A stretch of DNA of 62,037 nt from a virus. The translations under genes and the position numbers were made by a program. Where the stretch lies: the IMG/VR virus record IMGVR_UViG_3300021475_000012, positions 1 to 62,037 of that record; one strand, given 5' to 3'. The first letter of the stretch is position 1; the number at the start of each line of letters is the position of its first letter. Below are positions 15,892 to 23,114 of the stretch, one piece after another. The notes under the pieces are model-generated. The model saw nothing but the letters and a program-made list of their open reading frames with translations. It was not told the origin of the DNA and did no database searches.

Positions 15892-16284
15892 TTAAGCTTC
15901 GGAACCCTCAGAAACAGCTACGCGGGGCTCCTGGCGGGGCTTCGGCTTGGATTTTCGGGCTGCAGGAGCGGCTTTTGCCTTCTCGCGGGCCCTTTGCTCC
16001 CGGTGGTGGCGCTTCCAGCGCAATCGCTGCGCATCCGCGATCCTTTGCCGCGCCGATTTGGAGAGTTGGTGATGCTTGGCGGGTTTGGGGAGGGGTTTGG
16101 TGTCTGGAGAGAGGGAAGAGCGGCGAACGGAGCGGTAACCATCCCCCGCAGCTGCGATTTGACCCTTCAACTCGTTGATTTTCTCTGTTACAGTCCGGTG
16201 ACGAGCTTCCAAACCGGCGTAAATCAGTTCCAGGGCCTCTAGCGCGGAAAACCCTGTGATATGTAGTGTCAACATGGTGAACAT
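15892..16284 (-). CDS. Basic, coiled-coil and Arg/Lys/Ala-tail DNA-binding-like protein
   Basis: Up to 130 residues. A short helical/coiled region (ALELIYAGLEARHRTVTEKI) is followed by a basic tail with LSKSARQRIADAQRLRWKRH. That tail resembles the small basic domain of nucleoid-type proteins in Acidobacteriota and relatives. A TATAAT lies exactly over the first ATG (16284). If it is a -10 element, translation would start leaderless at the ATG at 16275. Probably binds nucleic acid. The exact start is uncertain. Confidence 0.55.
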   Translation of the reverse strand: MFTMLTLHITGFSALEALELIYAGLEARHRTVTEKINELKGQIAAAGDGYRSVRRSSLSPDTKPLPKPAKHHQLSKSARQRIADAQRLRWKRHHREQRAREKAKAAPAARKSKPKPRQEPRVAVSEGSEA

Positions 16285-16299
16285 TATAGCCCTAAGTGG

Positions 16300-16662
16300 T
16301 TACTGGGCTCCAGAATCCGATTTAAGACAAGCTAGGACGTGGTTATGGCCGGTTAGAGCCTGTTCCCAGGTGGTATAGCGGGCAAGGATCTCGCAGCCCT
16401 CGATCTTGCGAAAGAAAGCGGTTTCAAAGAGCAGCGGCGGATGCTGTTTCACCGGTAGATTCATCGCCAGGGCGTGATGGTTGTGATCCATGCCAAGGAA
16501 GATGGTCGAGAGCCGCCAGCCAGGGCCCTCGTCTTCGGCTATGTGCCGTTCGCTCCCCAGGATCTGGCTGAACATCATCGCGCATTCCTGGTAACTGCCG
16601 GTGCAAGGGACGGCAACGTGGCCCTCCAGCCGGTAGAACCGGGGGCGCTTGTGTTTTCCCAT
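16300..16662 (-). CDS. Conserved short phage protein of unknown function
   Basis: The 120-residue protein has GWRLSTIFLGMDHNHHA, PPLLFETAFFRKIEGCEIL, and RYTTWEQALTGHNHV, a motif order I recall from many small phage proteins. No function is known. It starts 24 bp from the divergent 16686 gene, and no ribosome site is visible. Confidence 0.66.
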   Translation of the reverse strand: MGKHKRPRFYRLEGHVAVPCTGSYQECAMMFSQILGSERHIAEDEGPGWRLSTIFLGMDHNHHALAMNLPVKQHPPLLFETAFFRKIEGCEILARYTTWEQALTGHNHVLACLKSDSGAQ

Positions 16663-16685
16663 GAGGAGAAGTCTACAATATTCCC

Positions 16686-17618
16686 ATGCCGAAGTTGATC
16701 GATGATATCCGGCGCAAGAACGCCAGGATCAAGATGCCGTTCATTGTGGCCGAAGAGATGGAACTCTACTGGGCGCGGCAAATGAGAGCGGTGGTGGACC
16801 TGCTGCGCGATCCGCAGCTGCCGGTGCTGGTGATCGACAACGTGGCTGAGTACTTCTATGCGGGAACGGACCAGGAGTTCTGGGATCTGAAGCGCGACTT
16901 CCCGAATCTCGCGCCGCCGTTCCCGCAGTTCTGGTGCGAGTACCGGATGGCGAAGAAGATCAGTTCCAAGCTATGCGGAGATACCGACTTCACGCAAATC
17001 ATGCCGCTGGGGGGCAGGGTGGGCCAGCTGATTACCACACTCGATCCCAAGGAGATTACAGCGGTACAAGTCCCGGAGAACACTAAGTGGGGGCTCTGGG
17101 CTGAGATCTTCATCGACTTCAGCGAGGATGAAATCACCTGTACCGGCCCGCACGGCTCGATGCTCATCTTGGTCGACGCCGAAGGCCGGATCACCGGCCA
17201 CCCGCAGATTCAGAACCTGGGCGGCAAGGACGTCGAGCCGGTGGCGCAGAGCCTGCTTTCCTGGCTGCATCCGGCGCTTCTGACGATCAGTTTCCTGCAC
17301 TGCAAGAATGTCCAGGTGGTGGAGAATCCGGTGCCGCCCAAGCTCCAGAAGAGATACCGCGAGAGGCATCCGGGAGACCAGCTGGCACCGCATAAGACGC
17401 TGGTGATCGAGCCGCTCAAGCAGATACTGAGAACCCAGGGAGGAAGCGGGCAGGTAGGATTGGCGAAGGCCATGCATATCTGCCGGGGGCACTTCAGGGA
17501 TTACCGGGAGGGCAAGGGGCTGTTCGGAAAGTACCACCAGTTAGTCTGGACCCCGGCGATTGTAAGAGGGACCAAGGGGAAGGAAGCGCCGCCCAGAGAG
17601 ATAGAGGTGAAGATATAA
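16686..17618 (+). CDS. Conserved phage protein with an HICRGHF motif
   Basis: A 310-residue protein. Its C-terminal third (HKTLVIEPLKQIL ... AMHICRGHFRDYREGKGLFG, then YHQLVWTPAIVRGT) is a recognisable module of unknown function in phage and actinobacterial proteins. The N-terminal two thirds are mixed alpha/beta. AGGAG lies ten bases upstream, and a TACAAT seven bases before the ATG could also give a leaderless transcript. It opens the rightward cluster of overlapping genes to 19014. Confidence 0.68.
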   Translation: MPKLIDDIRRKNARIKMPFIVAEEMELYWARQMRAVVDLLRDPQLPVLVIDNVAEYFYAGTDQEFWDLKRDFPNLAPPFPQFWCEYRMAKKISSKLCGDTDFTQIMPLGGRVGQLITTLDPKEITAVQVPENTKWGLWAEIFIDFSEDEITCTGPHGSMLILVDAEGRITGHPQIQNLGGKDVEPVAQSLLSWLHPALLTISFLHCKNVQVVENPVPPKLQKRYRERHPGDQLAPHKTLVIEPLKQILRTQGGSGQVGLAKAMHICRGHFRDYREGKGLFGKYHQLVWTPAIVRGTKGKEAPPREIEVKI

Positions 17619-17830
17619 TGCCATTCTTAGACGACGTACAGGTACAGGAGTTACTTGCGCTGGCCTATCTGCACCGCGCCTGTAATGGCTGCGGGCAGGT
17701 TACCGCGATGGACTACTGCCGGAGTTGCGATGAGTTCTACTGGATTCACCAACCGGGGTGCCTGATGTTCGACCCGAAGCACTACGGGCACCGGCTCACG
17801 ATTGTGCCGTTTGTGGAGAGCAGGATATGA
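17618..17830 (+). CDS. Small zinc-binding protein
   Basis: The 70-residue protein has CNGCGQVTAMDYCRSCDEFYW followed by a further Cys, a compact four- or five-Cys zinc knuckle. Start and stop overlap both neighbours (TAATG and ATGA), so it is translated as part of one unit. Function unknown. Confidence 0.65.
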   Translation: MPFLDDVQVQELLALAYLHRACNGCGQVTAMDYCRSCDEFYWIHQPGCLMFDPKHYGHRLTIVPFVESRI

Positions 17831-18033
17831 AGAAGCTACTGACTAAGGCAGATTTTGACGCTCTCGAATGTAATACGCCTAACTGTGACCACAACCAATG
17901 CGTGTGGTTTCTGCAGGCCCTCTGCTGCATGGACGAGGGCCTTGAGGTCCGCTACGACAAGGTTCTGGGGCACCTGATAGTCAGTTGCCACCGATGCGGA
18001 GATGAGGTGGTTAGGATTCAACCGGCGGGATAG
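17827..18033 (+). CDS. Small zinc-binding protein
   Basis: The 68-residue protein starts MKKLLTKADFDALEC. Cys/His residues in CNTPNCDHNQC, ALCCMDEG and SCHRCGDEV form a plausible zinc fold. This arrangement recurs in short phage proteins. The ATG overlaps the upstream stop. An upstream in-frame start exists but would overlap the previous gene heavily. Confidence 0.62.
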   Translation: MKKLLTKADFDALECNTPNCDHNQCVWFLQALCCMDEGLEVRYDKVLGHLIVSCHRCGDEVVRIQPAG

Positions 18034-18035
18034 CT

Positions 18036-18083
18036 ATGGCGACGATGGAAGATCTAGAAGACGTGATTTGGAAGCCGTCATGA
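18036..18083 (+). CDS. Possible 15-residue leader ORF
   Basis: MATMEDLEDVIWKPS ends with a TGA overlapping the next ATG. There is no strong ribosome site. It may be a coupling leader for the membrane protein or chance. Confidence 0.25.
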   Translation: MATMEDLEDVIWKPS

Positions 18084-18328
18084 CCTACGACAAAGACCTG
18101 AACCGGTGCTGTTCGATATTTCGCGTTTTGCTTATGGTCAACCTTACCTCAGGGGGGCTCAACCTCTACCAGCGAAACTGGTCGATTGGGTTGGCTCATG
18201 CGATTTGGGTTTTCTGCTGCTTCCAGATCTTACAAATCATCAAGTGCCAGCAGGAGACCCGCGACTATGCGCGTACCGTACAATCGGCAATCCAGCTTTG
18301 GATGGAAGGCAAGATCCAGAAGCCGTGA
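18080..18328 (+). CDS. Small membrane protein, two hydrophobic segments
   Basis: This 82-residue protein starts MTYDKDLNRCC. The segments SIFRVLLMVNL and then WSIGLAHAIWVFCCFQILQI are hydrophobic, with a charged C-terminal helix. An upstream in-frame start would overlap the previous gene. It could act at the host inner membrane, for example in superinfection exclusion or as a holin-like protein. Neither is demonstrated. Confidence 0.58.
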   Translation: MTYDKDLNRCCSIFRVLLMVNLTSGGLNLYQRNWSIGLAHAIWVFCCFQILQIIKCQQETRDYARTVQSAIQLWMEGKIQKP

Positions 18329-18492
18329 AGTACTGGATCAGCTGCAACCGCTTCACCATCCAGGTGGAGACCGATGCGCGGGAGGTGATTGTGTGGGCCG
18401 CGCCGATTGCCCATAAGTTTCGCGGCCAGCCGCTGCTCAACCTGCTGAATTGGGCCAGGAAATTCGGCGGGTTATACTTCGAGAAGTTATGA
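18325..18492 (+). CDS. Conserved small phage protein, GTG start
   Basis: The 55-residue protein MKYWISCNRFTIQVETDARE ... APIAHKFRGQPLLNLLNWAR matches short phage proteins that I recall with the word APIxxKFxGQPLxNL. The GTG start overlaps the previous stop (GTGA), and the end overlaps the next ATG. Function unknown. Confidence 0.68.
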   Translation: MKYWISCNRFTIQVETDAREVIVWAAPIAHKFRGQPLLNLLNWARKFGGLYFEKL

Positions 18493-18725
18493 TTGCCTTA
18501 AAAGCTATCTTCCGGGTTACCGCCGGGGTGATTCCCGGCACGTTGATTCCAGAACATACCAAGCAGTGGAACTACACCAGCGAGGACTACGAGAAGGATT
18601 GCGCGGCCAAGCTGGATGAGCCCACGATCTTCAGCACGCAGCTGGGCGAGGCGCACGAGTACGCCAAGCGGCTGAGCAATCCGGCGTACCTCAACTGGGT
18701 CAAGGTCGATTGGGTGTGGATATGA
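18489..18725 (+). CDS. Hypothetical protein, 78 residues
   Basis: MIALKAIFRVTAGVIPGTLI opens with a weakly hydrophobic stretch, then Tyr/Glu-rich and Trp-rich parts (VKVDWVWI end). The start at the ATGA overlap is chosen over an upstream in-frame start. No recognised family. Confidence 0.58.
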   Translation: MIALKAIFRVTAGVIPGTLIPEHTKQWNYTSEDYEKDCAAKLDEPTIFSTQLGEAHEYAKRLSNPAYLNWVKVDWVWI

Positions 18726-18735
18726 GAGGCAAGGG

Positions 18736-19014
18736 ATGACTACCCATACACCGGAAAGTAAGTGCCTGAACTGCGGGTACGTGATGGATGCCGCGACGGG
18801 GTTCGGGCCGGATGACAAGCCCAGCGAGGGGGACATCGCCATCTGCTTCCGCTGCGGGGCCGTGATGGCCTTCGGCAAGGACTTGAAACTGCGCGGCCTG
18901 AGTGACCAGGAGATCGCCAGGATCGAAGCGGACTCCTTGCTCGTCCGCGAGTTATCCCTCCAGATCCAGGGAAGGCGCTTACTCCTCTACACAAGGCGGC
19001 AGAAAGCCAACTAA
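18736..19014 (+). CDS. Zinc-ribbon protein
   Basis: The 92-residue protein has CLNCGYVMDAATGFGPDDKP ... ICFRCGAVMAFG, two CxxC pairs in the classic ribbon spacing, followed by KLRGLSDQEIARIEAD. This layout is frequent in small phage proteins. It is the last gene before the 19.0-kb control region. Confidence 0.7.
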   Translation: MTTHTPESKCLNCGYVMDAATGFGPDDKPSEGDIAICFRCGAVMAFGKDLKLRGLSDQEIARIEADSLLVRELSLQIQGRRLLLYTRRQKAN

Positions 19015-19147
19015 GTTAGACTTACCCCAACTTAGATTGTAACCACTTACTTTTTTCTTTTTTGGGGTGTATACGGAATCAGCCCCGCGCCTCGCGGGGG
19101 TAGGGCACCCCCCCTGGACAATTCCGCTAAGTCCTTTAGAATCCACC

Positions 19148-19169
19148 GATGATAATGCACATTATCATC
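19148..19169. promoter_or_regulatory. Inverted repeat with perfect 10-bp arms (operator-like)
   Basis: Arms GATGATAATG and CATTATCATC around a 2-bp centre. An imperfect version lies at 27909-27932 in front of the XRE regulator gene, which makes this a candidate repressor operator. Confidence 0.6.
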
Positions 19170-19218
19170 TCGCGCTTGGTAACCATCCGGGAGTAACCTG
19201 GGACTCAAAGCAAATGGG

Positions 19219-19229
19219 TTAGACTCTAA
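19219..19229. promoter_or_regulatory. TTAGACTCTAA palindrome followed by ACTCCGATT
   Basis: A perfect palindrome sharing its right-hand flank (CGATTGCAGCG) with the 30788 copy (CGATTCCAGCG). Same site family as at 7893. Confidence 0.6.
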
Positions 19230-19248
19230 CTCCGATTGCAGCGGTGAT

Positions 19249-19286
19249 GGATGCGGATGTGGAGGCGGATGTGGAGGCGGATGTGG
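19249..19286 (+). repeat. Tandem GGATGY/GGAGGC hexamers
   Basis: Six hexamers alternate GGATGT and GGAGGC (12-bp period, about three turns) in the control region. Iteron-like, but also compatible with simple-sequence slippage. Confidence 0.55.
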
Positions 19287-19504
19287 TTTGTTATCAGCAC
19301 TATGGGAGTGGTCATAAGAAAAGCTTATGGGCCATAAGGGGAGCTTATTGCATGGGTTCGGGGCTATCTCTTTCCCTTTGTTTCCAACCACTTAACATTC
19401 TCACTCCCCAGTCAACGTTAACTGGAATATTCCTCACTACTATATGTAACGTTTTCCCCGATGTAACGTCTTATCTATTCCGCCGTTACTTGACGCGGAA
19501 ATAG

Positions 19505-19525
19505 CAAGGTGACTTACTCACCTTG
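19505..19525 (+). promoter_or_regulatory. Hairpin before the first start-associated sequence
   Basis: CAAGGTGA, loop CTTAC, TCACCTTG: 8-bp perfect arms. It lies eleven bases before the CTAAGGACAC motif of the 19554 gene. Confidence 0.6.
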
Positions 19526-19553
19526 ACTCCATGACCTAAGGACACTTACCGCA

Positions 19554-20330
19554 ATGAAACGCATTGCCTCAGCTGCTAAGACTCGTCTACCGAAACTCTC
19601 CCAGGGCTATATTCTGTATGAGAACGATTCCATCGTAGTCATCGCCACGGGTATCACCCGCAAATCCACCAACAAAAAGACGGGCGCAATGATCCAGATC
19701 TACATCCTGGTACGGCATACGCACCCCGTCGAAGCCGTTAAGTTAGGGCTGGATCGCGCTATCTGCATTGACTGTATCCACATGGGTACCGAAGGGTTTA
19801 AAGAGCGCAGTTGCTATGTGGACATGAAAGGGCCCATAGCCGTATGGGAAGCGTACCAGCGCGGATCGTACCCCCACATCACAGAGGAACTGTACGCCCG
19901 CGTGTTCACTAACAGGGCCGTCCGTTTCGGCACCTACGGGGAGCCATGCTTGATTCCCCTGGGTATCATTCGCCGCATTGTGCGCGTCTGCAATCGCCAT
20001 AGCGGCTATACGCACCAGTGGGCTAACGGAATTGACGGCGAGTACCTGCAGTACCTCATGGCATCCTGTGACCGTCCCGGTGACGCGGACAAGGCGCATG
20101 CCCTGGGATTCCGTACGTTCCGCGTGGAACCTACTCACGGTGTATCGCCTCTCCCAGGTGAGATCATTTGCCCGTCAGAGTCGCGTGGGCATAACTGCGT
20201 CGACTGTAAGCTCTGTAACGGCGCTGTATCAGGCGCGAAGTCGGTCATGATCACGGTACATGGCGCGGGCGCAAGGCATCTCCAAACCAAGCTAGATCGC
20301 CTCATTCAAATCGAGGGATTCGCCGCCTAA
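19554..20330 (+). CDS. Conserved phage protein (DUF7227-like)
   Basis: A 258-residue protein. GYILYENDSIVVIATGITRK, a ridged N-terminal beta region, then CIDCIHMG, RSCYVDMKGPIAVWEAYQRG, and CPSESRGHNCVDCKLCNG near the C-terminus give several Cys pairs. I recall this as a widespread phage protein, often labelled DUF7227, without a known function. It is the first gene of the early block and is preceded by the hairpin and start-associated sequence. Confidence 0.72.
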   Translation: MKRIASAAKTRLPKLSQGYILYENDSIVVIATGITRKSTNKKTGAMIQIYILVRHTHPVEAVKLGLDRAICIDCIHMGTEGFKERSCYVDMKGPIAVWEAYQRGSYPHITEELYARVFTNRAVRFGTYGEPCLIPLGIIRRIVRVCNRHSGYTHQWANGIDGEYLQYLMASCDRPGDADKAHALGFRTFRVEPTHGVSPLPGEIICPSESRGHNCVDCKLCNGAVSGAKSVMITVHGAGARHLQTKLDRLIQIEGFAA

Positions 20331-20334
20331 CTCC

Positions 20335-20357
20335 TGGGGGAGTAACTTACTCCCCCA
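20335..20357 (+). promoter_or_regulatory. Strong intercistronic hairpin
   Basis: TGGGGGAGTAA and TTACTCCCCCA are perfect 11-bp arms around one base (a folded stem of about 8 bp). There is no following T-run, so it is probably not a simple terminator. It precedes the second start-associated sequence by 14 bp. Confidence 0.7.
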
Positions 20358-20393
20358 TAACTTACCTAACTTATCGACTAAGGACACATACCA

Positions 20394-20570
20394 ATGAAAC
20401 TGACAAGAGAAGAAACCAAGAAACGCGCCGCCCTGATTGCTTCCGTTATTCCAGGGTCAACAGTAGTAGCGAACGCCTGGAATATCACGGTTGTTACCCG
20501 TGGCGGCAAACACGTTGCCATATGGGTTGGGCGTAAAGATGGATTCACCAAAGTGGAGTGGGCACGCTAA
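20394..20570 (+). CDS. Small basic protein, 58 residues
   Basis: MKLTREETKKRAALIASVIP, then VVTRGGKHVAIWVGRKDGF. It has a start-associated sequence ten bases upstream, and its stop overlaps the next ATG (TAATG). Small, basic, beta-rich C-terminus. No family recognised. Typical of early host-takeover or anti-defence proteins only by size and location. Confidence 0.65.
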   Translation: MKLTREETKKRAALIASVIPGSTVVANAWNITVVTRGGKHVAIWVGRKDGFTKVEWAR

Positions 20571-20782
20571 TGAAAAAGCAATACCGCATTCAACGTAGCG
20601 ACTATCTGGGTATCGTTACCCGCGCCTTTGGGGGCAGATGTGCTTCCTGGTCCCCGTGGCGCACTGTGATAGCCCGCGATCATGAGGAAGACGCTACGGC
20701 GCTGTATGACGCATGGTCCCGTAAGGGACTCACCCGCTGGCGGCTGATGTATGGCAAGGAAGTTATCCGCAAGAGTGAATAA
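20570..20782 (+). CDS. Small basic protein, 70 residues
   Basis: MKKQYRIQRSDYLGIVTRAF with Arg and Trp richness. Translationally coupled to the 58-residue gene upstream. A longer in-frame start exists but would overlap that gene. Function unknown. Confidence 0.62.
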   Translation: MKKQYRIQRSDYLGIVTRAFGGRCASWSPWRTVIARDHEEDATALYDAWSRKGLTRWRLMYGKEVIRKSE

Positions 20783-20801
20783 TCGACAAAGGACACCCAC
20801 A

Positions 20802-20843
20802 ATGCACACATTGGATCTCACCCAATACGACGTCACGGTGTGA
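20802..20843 (+). CDS. 13-residue ORF behind a start-associated sequence
   Basis: MHTLDLTQYDVTV has a full start-associated sequence (20781-20796) at normal distance. Directly after its stop comes a long hairpin (20844-20897) and then another start-associated sequence. It could be a leader peptide controlling the genes behind it, or a remnant of a deleted gene. Confidence 0.45.
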   Translation: MHTLDLTQYDVTV

Positions 20844-20897
20844 CTAATAGCCCACTAGGAGCCCACCTATACGGAGGGCTCCCGTGGGGGCTGTTAG
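20844..20897 (+). promoter_or_regulatory. Long ~54-nt hairpin before the 20920 gene
   Basis: The outer stem CTAATAGCCC (20844-20853) pairs with GGGCTGTTAG (20888-20897) with one G-U. The inner stem is GGAGCCC (20858-20864) with GGGCTCC (20876-20882). It ends six bases before TATCGAAAGGACAC. The 24161-24216 hairpin has the same build and the same inner stem sequence in inverted order. Confidence 0.75.
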
Positions 20898-20919
20898 CCC
20901 TCATATCGAAAGGACACTT

Positions 20920-21144
20920 ATGACATACGTAATCAGACTGATCAACGACAACTCGATGCAAACGCTGTACAGCGGCAATTCCGCTAAAGCCGCCCAGAAG
21001 GCCGTGGATATGGCACGCGGCATCCTGATCATCTCCGGCGGCACTGCTGGCATCTATGGGCACGTTTGGGGCAAGACCGCCCTGTTGTGGGAAGTGAACG
21101 ACGGCCAAGCCACATGCCCCGAAGGGACCAGCCCGCTGGCATGA
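20920..21144 (+). CDS. Hypothetical protein, 74 residues
   Basis: MTYVIRLINDNSMQTLYSGN ... AVDMARGILIISGGTAGIYG. Small alpha/beta protein. The first strand resembles that of the 24236 gene (MTYNVTITDSG), so the two may be distant paralogues. Its start is set by the start-associated sequence, ignoring an upstream in-frame start. Confidence 0.6.
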   Translation: MTYVIRLINDNSMQTLYSGNSAKAAQKAVDMARGILIISGGTAGIYGHVWGKTALLWEVNDGQATCPEGTSPLA

Positions 21145-21224
21145 TAGAACTGATTGAAGTCCTGGGCTTTGTCGCGCTAATGATCGTAATCTATATCGGA
21201 AAGAGAAAAGGATTGTGGAAGTAA
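21141..21224 (+). CDS. 27-residue single-span membrane peptide
   Basis: MIELIEVLGFVALMIVIYIG then KRKGLWK: one hydrophobic helix with a positive C-terminus. The ATG overlaps the upstream stop (ATGA). Such micro-proteins often modulate host membrane complexes. Function unknown. Confidence 0.55.
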   Translation: MIELIEVLGFVALMIVIYIGKRKGLWK

Positions 21225-21243
21225 GTAATCGAAAGGACATCTT

Positions 21244-21504
21244 ATGGCATACGTAAAGCAAACCAACGGCACGATTCGCGAAGTACTCAACCTGGGCTGG
21301 ATCTTGCGCCACTGGCAACATGTGGAACGCCTGGAATGGATCTCCGGCCCTGGGGGCTGGAATAACACCTTCCGCGCTTACCTGAAGGATGGACGCGAGT
21401 ACGTCACCGACTACGCTTGCTTCGAAGTCTGGAAGGGCTTTATCAATCGCCCCGTGTTTCGCGGGCTACCAGCCACGGTCGACGGCATCACCGGACGCAT
21501 CTAA
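21244..21504 (+). CDS. Hypothetical protein, 86 residues
   Basis: MAYVKQTNGTIREVLNLGWI with several Trp residues and an alternating beta pattern (TFRAYLKDGREYVTDYACFE). A start-associated sequence ending in ACAT lies three bases upstream. Unknown family. Confidence 0.62.
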   Translation: MAYVKQTNGTIREVLNLGWILRHWQHVERLEWISGPGGWNNTFRAYLKDGREYVTDYACFEVWKGFINRPVFRGLPATVDGITGRI

Positions 21505-21530
21505 CATCAATCGAAAAGGACACTAATACC

Positions 21531-21962
21531 ATGCAAACGACGATCAATAAGAACCTCCTGCAGTACGCGGTCCAGACCGCTATCGCTTGCCCCCGTTGCG
21601 CGAAAGTGCTCGACATGCGCCAAGCGGTTACCACTACCCTGACCGTGCCGGATAACGGCACGCGCCAATTCACCATGTGCTGCGCCTGTTGGGACAAGGT
21701 GCGCCTGGAACTCCATGACCTTGCCATCGGCATCAAGGGCAACCTTGACGTCTTAGATGGCCGCGACTTATTCCCTCCCACCTTGGCCGAAGCTAAGCGC
21801 ATCGTGAAGGCCATGGGGATGACCCTCCGCTATGATCGCGAGTACCAGGAGTACAGCGTCAACTATCCCGGCGGCAAAGAGGCTACCCGCTGCTACACCA
21901 ATGACATCCTCGATGCCATCGGGACCGCTAAGGCCATGGCCAAGGCAAAGGGAGGCAAGTAA
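21531..21962 (+). CDS. Zinc-ribbon-like hypothetical protein
   Basis: The 143-residue protein has ACPRCAKVLD and MCCACWDKV, two Cys pairs in ribbon spacing (about residues 20-53), then a helical C-terminus with Lys/Ala repeats. Start-associated sequence seven bases upstream. Two bases separate it from the next gene. Confidence 0.62.
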   Translation: MQTTINKNLLQYAVQTAIACPRCAKVLDMRQAVTTTLTVPDNGTRQFTMCCACWDKVRLELHDLAIGIKGNLDVLDGRDLFPPTLAEAKRIVKAMGMTLRYDREYQEYSVNYPGGKEATRCYTNDILDAIGTAKAMAKAKGGK

Positions 21963-21963
21963 G

Positions 21964-22668
21964 ATGCAGCTTCTCCGCAATAAGACGAGCAACCGCTACT
22001 GCGGGCCGAATGCCCTGGCCCTGCTCACCGGCCAGCATGTGGACGATGTGACCCGCATGCTGCGCATGGTATCCGGCAGGCCCGCGATCAAGGGCACGCA
22101 TAACCGGCATATGTTAGCCGTCCTGGAGCGCCTGGGCTTTAGCGCATTGCCGGTCCCCCTGGGGGCCGGTGCCGATACCCGGAAGGGCAAGCGCACCTCC
22201 TGCCCTACCCTGGCGAAGGCCCTGCGCACCGTTCTCAAGGACCGCCAAGCCTCTCAACGGTTCCTGGTAGTGGTTGGGCACCACTACGTGTGCATCCAGG
22301 GCCGGAAGGTCTGGGATTACCGCGACTACCCGGAAGGGGAGTTCCTGGGCTCCTGTAAGCTGCGGCGGTGCCGCGTCACCGGCATCTGGGCAGTGAGCCT
22401 GAAGGGGGACCAGCCGGTCCCCCCACCGGCCAAGCCCGCCTCTACCGCGATGCAACGCGCCCGCTTCATTCCGGCCATTGAGAAGCTGGGCCTGGAAGTG
22501 GACGCCGATGTGGTTGATGCCCCCAGGGGCTTTGTGTTCAGCGGCACGGGCAACCATTGCCGCGCCATCACCGGCACTTATGCCGAAGCCCTGGAAGATA
22601 TCCAGAGCATTCTGCCCCTGGTGCCTTGCACAGATCCCGATTGCGACATGTGCCAGGAGGAGAACTAA
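21964..22668 (+). CDS. Papain-like (C39-type) cysteine-peptidase-fold protein
   Basis: A 234-residue protein. RYCGPNALALLTG puts Cys13 at the start of a helix. FLVVVGHHYVCIQGRKVWDYR supplies His106/107 and Asp118. Cys, then His, then Asp, with the CGPxA word, is the order of papain-fold (C39-like) peptidases and relatives. A second half ends in a Cys cluster (CTDPDCDMC). It lacks a signal peptide, so a cytoplasmic role such as cleaving or remodelling host proteins is more likely than lysis. Catalysis is inferred from residues only. Confidence 0.55.
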   Translation: MQLLRNKTSNRYCGPNALALLTGQHVDDVTRMLRMVSGRPAIKGTHNRHMLAVLERLGFSALPVPLGAGADTRKGKRTSCPTLAKALRTVLKDRQASQRFLVVVGHHYVCIQGRKVWDYRDYPEGEFLGSCKLRRCRVTGIWAVSLKGDQPVPPPAKPASTAMQRARFIPAIEKLGLEVDADVVDAPRGFVFSGTGNHCRAITGTYAEALEDIQSILPLVPCTDPDCDMCQEEN

Positions 22669-22669
22669 C

Positions 22670-23092
22670 ATGACGGTATATCACTGCACCTGGACACGGC
22701 TGGTTGACCGCATTTATAAGCAAGGCCTGCGCACTATGCAGGCTTCCAACTGGAAGATAGCCTCTAATGGCACCCGCTACGGGAGTGGGGCTATCTTCGC
22801 CTTCGCCAGTAAGTGGGACGCCATCCGTTGGGCGGCTAAGATGGACTGGCAGTTCTATGGGCGGCACGCCACGGGAGAGGTCACCATTCTCACCCTGGAA
22901 CATGAGGGCCCCTGGATTACCGATGACGCGGACCCGCTTACCCAGGCGCAATGCGAGGGCCCCTGGCTCAAGACATATCATCATATTCCCGGAGCCGCGA
23001 TCACCGATGCGGATCTGTTGACGCAGGATATGGTCAAAGCCCTGGTCAAGCGCGTCAATCAGCCCCAGTTAGCTAGAATCGAAGGCAAGTAA
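22670..23092 (+). CDS. Hypothetical protein with an ADP-ribosyltransferase-like start
   Basis: The 140-residue protein begins MTVYHCTWTRLVDRIYKQGL and continues GSGAIFAFASKWDAIRWAAK. The pattern YHxT...I...GL...IFAF...A..WA is what small ART-fold proteins (YHGT-type) show. The catalytic Glu cannot be assigned with confidence. AGGAGGAGAAC is a strong ribosome site. Could be a host-modifying enzyme. The fold is a guess from motif rhythm. Confidence 0.42.
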   Translation: MTVYHCTWTRLVDRIYKQGLRTMQASNWKIASNGTRYGSGAIFAFASKWDAIRWAAKMDWQFYGRHATGEVTILTLEHEGPWITDDADPLTQAQCEGPWLKTYHHIPGAAITDADLLTQDMVKALVKRVNQPQLARIEGK

Positions 23093-23114
23093 TCTCAATC
23101 GAAAAGGACACCTT

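Larger units (their letters stand above)
19015..19553. promoter_or_regulatory. Early control region (possible origin)
   Basis: A gene-free 539-bp stretch. In order it holds a T-rich run (19049-19065), a GC hairpin (19083-19099), a palindrome with 10-bp arms (19148-19169), the TTAGACTCTAA operator-like site (19219-19229), hexamer repeats (19249-19286), CTTATGGGCCATAAG (19324-19338), an 18-bp near-palindrome CCAGTCAACGTTAACTGG (19408-19425), two ATGTAACGT copies 17 bp apart (19444, 19461), and a hairpin (19505-19525). Such density suggests the main early promoter and operators, possibly with the replication origin. No clear -35/-10 pair was found. Confidence 0.62.

Noticed and set aside
19083-19099. 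Intrinsic terminator after the 18736 gene
   Set aside because: The T-rich run precedes rather than follows the GC hairpin on the plus strand, and no T-run follows on either strand.
19047-19391. 114-residue minus-strand ORF over the early control region
   Set aside because: It runs through two operator-like palindromes and the hexamer repeats (read as His/Pro runs), has no ribosome site, and looks like chance coding.
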